Source of the DNA: an uncultured Pigmentiphaga sp.
GTDB lineage: Bacteria; Pseudomonadota; Gammaproteobacteria; Burkholderiales; Burkholderiaceae_B
DNA: 25,409 nucleotides
NCBI GenBank assembly: GCA_937891425.1
Contig: CALAGD010000073.1
Location: forward strand, 1-25,409
Direction of reading: 5' to 3'
Shown in pieces: positions 1-5,351 of this stretch. Below the pieces are notes generated by a model. That model ran no database searches, was not told where the DNA came from, and saw nothing but the letters and a program-made list of their open reading frames with translations. Each line of letters begins with the position of its first letter. Positions within the stretch are counted from its first letter, which is position 1. A program made the position numbers and the translations under genes.

Positions 1-149
1 AGCGCCAGGGTCATGCGCCACCACTCGAACAAGGTCAGGAGGGCAACGACCAGCACCAGCCAGGCAAAGGGTTGCGGCCCGGGCAATGCCAGAACTGCCA
101 CCAGCACCAGCAGGAGAACGGCGGCAGTGATGATTCGTTGTCGGAGCAT
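1..149 (-). CDS. cdsA: Phosphatidate cytidylyltransferase, N-terminal part (cut by window edge)
   Basis: The reading frame starts with ATG at 149 and runs off the left edge, so only 49 codons are visible. They begin MLRQRIITAAVLLLVLVAV and hold two hydrophobic stretches (about residues 6-23 and 28-40), followed by FEWWRM, which is typical of the start of CdsA. CdsA makes CDP-diacylglycerol from phosphatidate and CTP in the inner membrane. It starts 10 nt after the uppS stop and has a GAAGG ribosome binding site about 8 nt upstream. The uppS-cdsA order is the usual one in proteobacteria and supports the call. Catalytic motifs lie outside the window, so identity rests on the N-terminus and position. 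Confidence 0.85.
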   Translation of the reverse strand, partial: MLRQRIITAAVLLLVLVAVLALPGPQPFAWLVLVVALLTLFEWWRMTLA

Positions 150-159
150 GGAGCTACCT

Positions 160-969
160 TCAGGAGGATTCGGGCATGGGCCCGCCATCGTTGGCATCGC
201 CTGGCCGTTTGTTCCTGGCCGCGTTCAATTGCGCACTGGTGCGCCCGAAGCGGCGCTCACGCTGGCGGTACCATTCGAACGCCTTGTGCAACTCCTGAGC
301 ATCGAAATCCGGCCAGTAAGTATCGGTGAAATAGAGCTCGGTATAGGCAAGCTGCCAGATGGCAAAGTTGGATATGCGCTGTTCCCCACCTGTACGGATG
401 AAGAGATCGGGCTCTGGCGCGAATGACAAGGACAGGTACGGTGCCAGCTGGCGCTCATCGACGAGTTCGGGGGTACTGGCCAGATCCGGACGCTCACGCA
501 GCATGTTGCGCACGGCATTGAGGATGTCCCAGCGTCCGCCGTAATTCGCCGCGACCGAAAGTTGCAGCCGCGAGTTGCCTGCCGTCAGACGCTCCGCCTC
601 GATTATTTTCTCGCGCAGTCGCTGATCGAACGCAGCAATATCGCCAACGATGCGCAGGCGCACTCCATTGCGTGCGAGTTCATTCACCTCGCTCTGCAAC
701 ACTTCGAGGAACAGCCCCATGAGGTAAGAGACCTCATCCTTGGGACGCCGCCAGTTCTCGGAACTGAAGGCAAACAGGGTGAGATACTCGACTCCGGCAG
801 CGGCACACGTCTCGACCGTGCGTCGAACTGCTCTGACTCCCCGATGATGCCCCGCAACCCTGGGCAGGTGACGCTGTTTGGCCCATCGGCCATTGCCATC
901 CATGATGATGGCGACGTGACGAGGAATTTCGCGGGTGGTAGGGATTGCCAGAGTCGAGCTTTGTATCAT
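160..969 (-). CDS. uppS: Undecaprenyl diphosphate synthase (cis-prenyltransferase)
   Basis: A 269-residue protein that condenses eight isopentenyl diphosphates onto farnesyl diphosphate, giving the C55 carrier lipid for peptidoglycan and O-antigen synthesis. The family motifs are all visible: IIMDGNGRWA at 21-30 with the catalytic Asp24, FAFSSENW at 66-73, and PDLFIRTGGEQRISNF at 187-202. The length is close to the E. coli enzyme (about 253), with a slightly longer C-terminal tail. The next upstream in-frame codon of note is a stop, so ATG at 969 is the only sensible start. No Shine-Dalgarno sequence precedes it, since the leader reads CTAACCCTCTACACGC. It lies 214 bp downstream of frr behind a hairpin, so it may have its own promoter, and it is followed closely by cdsA. 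Confidence 0.97.
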   Translation of the reverse strand: MIQSSTLAIPTTREIPRHVAIIMDGNGRWAKQRHLPRVAGHHRGVRAVRRTVETCAAAGVEYLTLFAFSSENWRRPKDEVSYLMGLFLEVLQSEVNELARNGVRLRIVGDIAAFDQRLREKIIEAERLTAGNSRLQLSVAANYGGRWDILNAVRNMLRERPDLASTPELVDERQLAPYLSLSFAPEPDLFIRTGGEQRISNFAIWQLAYTELYFTDTYWPDFDAQELHKAFEWYRQRERRFGRTSAQLNAARNKRPGDANDGGPMPESS

Positions 970-980
970 GCGTGTAGAGG

Positions 981-1011
981 GTTAGAGTCGTGTTGCCAGT
1001 CCGCGCGTCAA
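981..1011 (-). promoter_or_regulatory. Possible uppS promoter
   Basis: On the minus strand TTGACG (1011-1006) is followed, after 19 bp, by TCTAAC (986-981), whose end lies 11 nt before the uppS ATG. The -35 box is good; the -10 box and the spacing are poor. If used, the transcript would have almost no leader, which fits the missing ribosome binding site. This is a weak, motif-only call. Confidence 0.3.
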
Positions 1012-1134
1012 CGGAGATGCCTTCGAGATTTATACCACCACGACCCCGAACGGCCTAATACTGAATGCGCAGTTAATTCCGGCCTGAAGCAATGCCTAGA
1101 GGGAGCCATGGCGCTCTCGCGAGAAACGTGAAAC

Positions 1135-1166
1135 GGCCGCAAGCACAACCCCGTGCACTTGCGGCC
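1135..1166 (-). terminator. Terminator-like hairpin after frr
   Basis: A perfect 9-bp inverted repeat, GGCCGCAAG (1135-1143) with CTTGCGGCC (1158-1166), has a 14-nt loop that can pair a little further (CAC/GTG). Read on the minus strand it begins 17 nt after the frr stop codon and is followed by GTTTCACGTTTC, a broken T tract. It probably ends or reduces transcription before uppS, though the poor T run leaves the efficiency open. Confidence 0.6.
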
Positions 1167-1183
1167 GGCGCATACCGAGACGG

Positions 1184-1744
1184 TCAGACCGTCATGATTT
1201 CGGCTTCTTTCTGCGAAACAAGCTTGTCCACTTCGCCCACGAAGCGATCGGTCAGTTTCTGGATGTCATCCTGCGCACGACGCTCGGCATCCTCGGAAAT
1301 TTCCTTGTCTTTCAGCAGGCGCTTCAGCTGCTCGTTTGCCTCGCGGCGCACGTTGCGGATTGCCACCTTCGCACTTTCACCTTCGGAACGCACGACCTTG
1401 GTAAGGTCGCGCCGACGCTCTTCGGTCAGCGGAGGCATGGGAACCCGGATGAGTTCGCCCATCAGCTGGGGGTTCAGACCCAGGTCAGATTCGCGGATGG
1501 CCTTGTCGACCACCGGTGCCATCTGCTTCTCCCATACCTGGACGCCGAGCGTACGGCCGTCAAGTACGGTGATGTTCGCCACCTGGCTCACCGGCACCAC
1601 CGACCCGTAGTATTCCACCTGAACATGATCGAGGATGCCCGGGTGCGCACGTCCGGTTCGCACCTTGGACAGATCGCTCTGTAAGGTTTCGATGGTCTTT
1701 GCCATGCGCTTTTCCGCGCTTTTCTTGATTTCAGCTACGCTCAT
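1184..1744 (-). CDS. frr: Ribosome recycling factor
   Basis: A 186-residue protein, the normal RRF length. With EF-G it splits post-termination ribosomes into subunits. The sequence matches RRF along its whole length: an N-terminal helix MSVAEIKKSAEKRM, then the LSKVRTGRAHPGILD segment, the beta domain around residues 30-100, and the charged C-terminal helices that complete the three-helix bundle. The open frame extends upstream into pyrH, but ATG at 1744 is the right start: it follows the pyrH stop by 10 nt, has AAGGAT about 8 nt upstream, and matches the family N-terminus. The pair pyrH-frr is tightly spaced and surely cotranscribed. A hairpin lies just downstream. Confidence 0.97.
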   Translation of the reverse strand: MSVAEIKKSAEKRMAKTIETLQSDLSKVRTGRAHPGILDHVQVEYYGSVVPVSQVANITVLDGRTLGVQVWEKQMAPVVDKAIRESDLGLNPQLMGELIRVPMPPLTEERRRDLTKVVRSEGESAKVAIRNVRREANEQLKRLLKDKEISEDAERRAQDDIQKLTDRFVGEVDKLVSQKEAEIMTV

Positions 1745-1754
1745 GCTGCAATCC

Positions 1755-2486
1755 TTAGACGTGAACCAGGGTGCCTTCGTCATCACCCATGACGACACGG
1801 GCCAACGCACCTGGCTTATTGATGGAGAACACCTTGATGGGCAATTTCTGGTCGCGGCACAGCGCAAACGCAGTAGCGTCCATGATCTCGAGACGGCGAT
1901 TGATCGCCTCATCGAAACTGATGCGCGCGTAACGCGTGGCCGTCGGATCCTTTTTGGGATCGGCACTGTAGACGCCATCTACCCGGGTGGCCTTGAGCAC
2001 GATCTCGGCACCGATCTCGGCGCCGCGCAAGGCTGCTGCCGTATCGGTCGTGAAGAACGGGTTTCCGGTGCCGGCCGCGAAAATGACAATCTTGCCCTCT
2101 TCCAGATAGCGCAAGGCCTTGGGCCGGATGTACGGCTCTACCACCTGCTCGATATTGAGAGCCGACTGCACGCGTGCATCCACCTGCCGGTGTTTCAGCG
2201 CGTCCTGCAGGGCCAGCGCGTTCATGATGGTCGCCATCATGCCCATGTAGTCCGCCGTTGCCCGGTCCATGCCCTGGGCCGCCGGCGCAATTCCCCGGAA
2301 TATGTTGCCTCCCCCGATGACGATGGCGAGCTCGATATTCATGGCAACCACCTCGACAATCTCGTCGACCATGCGCATGATCGTCGCGCGGTTGATTCCA
2401 AAGGCGTCGTCACCCATCAGGGCTTCGCCCGACAGTTTGAGCAGGACGCGCTTGTAAACAGGAGAGGGAGTGCTTTGGGATGTCAT
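1755..2486 (-). CDS. pyrH: UMP kinase
   Basis: A 243-residue bacterial UMP kinase of the amino-acid-kinase fold, making UDP from UMP and ATP; the family is hexameric and controlled by GTP and UTP. Visible hallmarks are KRVLLKLSGEAL near residue 12, the glycine-rich IGGGNIFRG, the MDRATADYMGMMATIMNAL segment, AAGTGNPFFTTDTAAALR and the KATRVDGVYSADP stretch. Length and motifs are normal. ATG at 2486 is the only start matching the family. It has no ribosome binding site; the bases before it are pyrimidine-rich (CGCACCTACCTCC). The gene sits 72 bp after tsf, with a strong hairpin in the gap, and 10 nt before frr. Confidence 0.97.
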   Translation of the reverse strand: MTSQSTPSPVYKRVLLKLSGEALMGDDAFGINRATIMRMVDEIVEVVAMNIELAIVIGGGNIFRGIAPAAQGMDRATADYMGMMATIMNALALQDALKHRQVDARVQSALNIEQVVEPYIRPKALRYLEEGKIVIFAAGTGNPFFTTDTAAALRGAEIGAEIVLKATRVDGVYSADPKKDPTATRYARISFDEAINRRLEIMDATAFALCRDQKLPIKVFSINKPGALARVVMGDDEGTLVHV

Positions 2487-2530
2487 GGAGGTAGGTGCGA
2501 GAGCGAAATATACGGGCGACCGGAGAGAAT

Positions 2531-2552
2531 GGCCGTCGCCGTGGCGACGGCC
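2531..2552 (-). other. Perfect GC-rich hairpin between tsf and pyrH
   Basis: GGCCGTCGC (2531-2539) and GCGACGGCC (2544-2552) form a perfect 9-bp stem with a 4-nt loop, starting 6 nt after the tsf stop on the minus strand. It is followed by ATTCTCTCC rather than a run of T, so it is not a classical intrinsic terminator. It could lower transcription into pyrH-frr, protect the 3' end of the rpsB-tsf message, or shape the pyrH leader. Confidence 0.5.
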
Positions 2553-2558
2553 CCACGC

Positions 2559-3443
2559 TTAACCGCGCGCAGCAGCGGCAGCCTGTTGAGCCACTTCCGC
2601 GGCGAAGTCGGTTGTTTTCTTCTCGATGCCCTCGCCTACCACATATAACACGAACTGCTGAACTGCCGCGTTGTTTGCCTTGAGCATTTGCTCGACGGTC
2701 TTCTTGTCGTCCTTGACGAAGGGCTGCGACAGCAGGGTGACTTCCTTGAGGAACTTCTGCACAGCCCCTTCAACCATCTTGGCAACAATTTCCGCGGGCT
2801 TGCCCGATTCAGCCGCCTTCTGTTGGGCGATCGTGCGCTCGCGCTCGACATCCTCGGCGGGAACGCCGGCAGCATCGACTGCGCGCGGACGCATGGCAGC
2901 AACGTGCATGGCGACATCCTTGCCAACCTCGGCGCTACCCGCATACTCGACGAGCACGCCGATACGGCCACCGTGAATGTAGTATGCAAGCGCGTTCGGT
3001 GTTTCGATGCGCACGAAACGGCGGATCGTCATGTTCTCGCCAATCTTGCCCACCAGCGCGGTGCGCGTGCTTTCGACCGTGCCCTCGCCATAGGGCAAGG
3101 CCGAGAGCGCTTCGACGTCGGCCGGGTTGGCCTCGGCCACCAGCCTGGCCAGGCCGTTGACGAACTGGACGAAGTCGTCGTTCTTGGCGACGAAGTCCGT
3201 CTCACAGTTCACTTCGATGATGGCGCCGACGTTGCCGGCATCGTTGATGTGAACGCCGACCAGACCTTCGGCCGCCACACGGGAGGCGGCCTTGCTGGCC
3301 TTGGTGCCGAGCTTGACCCGGAGCAACTCTTCGGCGCGCGCCATGTCGCCACCGGCCTCGGTGAGAGCCTTCTTGCACTCCATCATCGGCGCGTCGGTTT
3401 TCTCGCGCAACTCCTTCACCATCGCTGCTGTAATCTCGGCCAT
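2559..3443 (-). CDS. tsf: Translation elongation factor Ts
   Basis: A 294-residue EF-Ts, the nucleotide exchange factor that recycles EF-Tu-GDP. The N-terminal UBA-like part (about residues 1-52) carries the signature TDAPMMECKKAL and is followed by the core and dimerisation regions, with NCETDFVAKNDDFVQF around residues 75-90. Length is in the usual range (E. coli about 283). The frame is open further upstream, but ATG at 3443 has AGGAG 5 nt before it and begins MAEITAAMVKELREKT, as the family does. It follows rpsB by 141 bp that hold an intrinsic terminator and a structured leader, so its expression is probably partly uncoupled from rpsB. Confidence 0.97.
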   Translation of the reverse strand: MAEITAAMVKELREKTDAPMMECKKALTEAGGDMARAEELLRVKLGTKASKAASRVAAEGLVGVHINDAGNVGAIIEVNCETDFVAKNDDFVQFVNGLARLVAEANPADVEALSALPYGEGTVESTRTALVGKIGENMTIRRFVRIETPNALAYYIHGGRIGVLVEYAGSAEVGKDVAMHVAAMRPRAVDAAGVPAEDVERERTIAQQKAAESGKPAEIVAKMVEGAVQKFLKEVTLLSQPFVKDDKKTVEQMLKANNAAVQQFVLYVVGEGIEKKTTDFAAEVAQQAAAAARG

Positions 3444-3478
3444 GTTTGCTCCTGCTTGATCGGATGAAATCTTGAGGG

Positions 3479-3530
3479 GCCGGCATTCGGGATGTACGCC
3501 ACCAGAGTGCTGGTGCGATGCAATGCCGGC
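3479..3530 (-). promoter_or_regulatory. Nested stem-loop in the tsf leader
   Basis: An outer 8-bp inverted repeat, GCCGGCAT (3479-3486) with ATGCCGGC (3523-3530), encloses a perfect 6-bp hairpin, CACCAG (3500-3505) with CTGGTG (3510-3515) and a 4-nt loop. On the minus strand the structure begins directly after the T tract of the upstream terminator and ends about 25 nt before the tsf ribosome binding site. Placement suggests a role in read-through, RNA processing or translation control of tsf; nothing in the sequence proves which. Confidence 0.45.
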
Positions 3531-3555
3531 AAAAAGAAGGGGCAACCTGCCCCTT
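3531..3555 (-). terminator. Intrinsic terminator between rpsB and tsf
   Basis: On the minus strand AAGGGGC (3555-3549) pairs with GCCCCTT (3543-3537) across a 5-nt loop, followed by CTTTTTG. The 7-bp stem and U tract make a convincing intrinsic terminator 29 nt after the rpsB stop. Since tsf lies directly downstream on the same strand, it most likely acts as a partial terminator (attenuator), as described between rpsB and tsf in E. coli. Confidence 0.78.
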
Positions 3556-3584
3556 GCTTGACGTGTCGCGAAGCGGAAGAGCGT

Positions 3585-4340
3585 TTACTCTTGTTCGCTG
3601 ACTTCGACGAATTCGTCGTCACCGCCTTCGTCGGAGACGGCATCGACCACGCCTTGCAGCGCCTGGGCGCGACCTTCGAGCACTGCATCGGCGGCGCCAC
3701 GCATGTACAGCGCGATGGCACGGGCCGAGTCATCGTTACCCGGAATGACATAGGAAACGCCCTCGGGCGAGTGGTTGGTGTCGACCACGGCCACGACCGG
3801 TATGCCAAGCGAGCGCGCTTCGGCAACTGCAATCTTGTGATAGCCGACGTCGACGATGAACAATGCATCGGGCAGCCCATTGAGTTCCTTGATGCCGCCA
3901 ATCGACTTGTTCAGCTTCTCGAGCTCGCGCGTGAACATGAGCGCTTCCTTCTTGCTCATGCGCTCGAGCCCGCCTTCCGCTACCAGCGCTTCCATATCCT
4001 TGAGGCGCTTCAGCGAGGAGCGGACAGTCTTGAAGTTGGTGAGCATGCCACCGAGCCAACGGCTATCTACATACGGCATGCCGCAACGCTGCGCTTCCTC
4101 GGCGACAATGTCCCGCGCGGCACGCTTCGTGCCAACGAAGAGAATGGTGCCACCACGCGCGGCCAGCTGGCGCAGGTACGCCATGGCCTCGTTGTACATT
4201 TGCAGCGTTTTCTCGAGGTTGATGATGTGAATCTTGTTACGATGACCGAAGATGTAAGGAGCCATCTTCGGGTTCCAGAAGCGGGTCTGATGGCCAAAGT
4301 GGACACCGGCTTCCAGCATTTCACGCATGGTGACGGACAT
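3585..4340 (-). CDS. rpsB: 30S ribosomal protein S2
   Basis: A 251-residue S2, part of the small subunit near the platform. The N-terminus MSVTMREMLEAGVHFGHQT is diagnostic, followed by WNPKMAPYIFGHRNKIHIIN, FVGTKRAARD and LFIVDVGYHKIAVAEARSLGIPVVAVVDTN, all S2 hallmarks. The C-terminus ends in an acidic stretch (DEGGDDEFVEVSEQE). The frame is open for another 147 bp upstream, but ATG at 4340 matches the family and has GGAGAG upstream. It heads the rpsB-tsf-pyrH-frr cluster and is divergent from map. Its leader of about 160 nt contains a strong hairpin; S2 represses its own leader in gammaproteobacteria, and the same may hold here. Confidence 0.98.
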   Translation of the reverse strand: MSVTMREMLEAGVHFGHQTRFWNPKMAPYIFGHRNKIHIINLEKTLQMYNEAMAYLRQLAARGGTILFVGTKRAARDIVAEEAQRCGMPYVDSRWLGGMLTNFKTVRSSLKRLKDMEALVAEGGLERMSKKEALMFTRELEKLNKSIGGIKELNGLPDALFIVDVGYHKIAVAEARSLGIPVVAVVDTNHSPEGVSYVIPGNDDSARAIALYMRGAADAVLEGRAQALQGVVDAVSDEGGDDEFVEVSEQE

Positions 4341-4411
4341 GACAGTTCTCTCCAAGGGTTTGGTCTTGTACCCCACGCGCCACCCGCATCCAGCATCAGG
4401 TCCTTCACCAG

Positions 4412-4435
4412 GCGCACGGCCAGCCGGCCACGCGC
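4412..4435 (-). promoter_or_regulatory. Strong hairpin in the rpsB leader
   Basis: On the minus strand GCGCGTGGCC and GGCCGTGCGC can form a 10-bp stem (eight Watson-Crick pairs and two G-U) around a GGCT loop. No T tract follows, so it is not a terminator. It sits about 70 nt before the rpsB start, within the presumed transcript leader, and is a candidate for an S2 autoregulatory element. Confidence 0.45.
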
Positions 4436-4503
4436 ATGATGTCGCACCCTGCACGATCTGAAGCAGGCACCCTGGTTCGTGCGGCACGCTATTTCGAAAA
4501 GCC

Positions 4504-4513
4504 TATAATTCTA
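4504..4513. promoter_or_regulatory. Divergent -10 elements for map and rpsB
   Basis: The plus strand has a perfect TATAAT at 4504-4509, about 40 nt before the map ATG. The minus strand has TAGAAT (4513-4508) preceded by TGG, an extended -10 for rpsB. No good -35 box is seen at 17 bp on either side. The two overlapping -10 boxes suggest that initiation in one direction would compete with the other. Confidence 0.45.
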
Positions 4514-4548
4514 CCATTTTCCGCACTTAAAGCGTTTACCCCTACTCA

Positions 4549-5349
4549 ATGGCCATTGTCACCGACCCGAACGAACTGGCGCAGATGCGCGCCGCCTGCC
4601 AGGCTGCCGCCGACATTCTCGATTTCATCACGCCCCACGTAAAACCGGGTGTCACCACTGGCGAGCTCGACCGCCTCTGCCAGCAGCGCATGGCCGAGCT
4701 CGGCGTGCGCTCGGCCACGATCGGCTATGCGCCCCCCGGTTACCCACCCTTCACCGGCGCCATCTGCACCTCGGTGAACCATGTGGTCTGCCATGGCATT
4801 CCAGGCGACAAGGTTCTCAAGAACGGCGACATCGTGAATATCGACGTCACCGTCATCAAGGATGGCTGGTATGGCGACTCCAGCCGCATGTACGTGGCGG
4901 GCGAACCGTCCATCCTGGCGCGCCGCCTCATCAACGTCACCTTCGAATGCATGTGGATCGGCATCGCGCAGGTGCGTCCCGGTGCCACCCTGGGTGACGT
5001 CGGCCATGCCATACAGAAGCATGCCGAGCAGAACGGTTTCTCGGTGGTGCGGGAATATTGCGGCCACGGCATCGGACGCCGGTTTCATGAAGATCCTCAG
5101 GTTCTGCACTATGGCCGTCCAGGTACCGGCGTGAAGCTGGTTGAGGGTATGATTTTCACGATCGAACCCATGATCAACGCGGGCAAGCGCGACATACGGC
5201 AGCTGCCCGATGGCTGGACGGTCGTCACCCGCGACCGCAGCCTTTCGGCGCAGTGGGAACATACGGTTCGTGTCACCGCCGACGGTTTTGAGGTCCTCAC
5301 GGTCTCGCCGAACATGCCAGCGCCCCCGGCCTTCATTCAAGCGAGCTGA
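4549..5349 (+). CDS. map: Type I methionine aminopeptidase
   Basis: A 266-residue cytosolic metalloenzyme that removes the initiator methionine from new proteins. The whole active site is visible: His82 (VNHVVCHGIP), Asp99 (VNIDVTV), Asp110 (WYGDSSRM), His173 (GHGIGRRFHE), Glu206 (FTIEPM) and Glu237 (QWEHTV), the five metal ligands plus the substrate-binding histidine. Length matches E. coli Map (264). The start ATG follows a presumed -10 TATAAT by about 40 nt and has no strong ribosome binding site. It is divergent from rpsB, a very common arrangement, and followed after 2 nt by glnD, so the two form an operon. Confidence 0.97.
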   Translation: MAIVTDPNELAQMRAACQAAADILDFITPHVKPGVTTGELDRLCQQRMAELGVRSATIGYAPPGYPPFTGAICTSVNHVVCHGIPGDKVLKNGDIVNIDVTVIKDGWYGDSSRMYVAGEPSILARRLINVTFECMWIGIAQVRPGATLGDVGHAIQKHAEQNGFSVVREYCGHGIGRRFHEDPQVLHYGRPGTGVKLVEGMIFTIEPMINAGKRDIRQLPDGWTVVTRDRSLSAQWEHTVRVTADGFEVLTVSPNMPAPPAFIQAS

Positions 5350-5351
5350 CC

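Noticed and set aside
562..1131. A 189-codon plus-strand frame spanning the frr-uppS gap
   Set aside because: Most of it is antisense to uppS and the remainder crosses the gap without protein-like composition or a start signal.
1635..2648. A 337-codon open frame on the plus strand
   Set aside because: It runs antisense across frr, pyrH and the end of tsf, all certain genes; it is a shadow frame.
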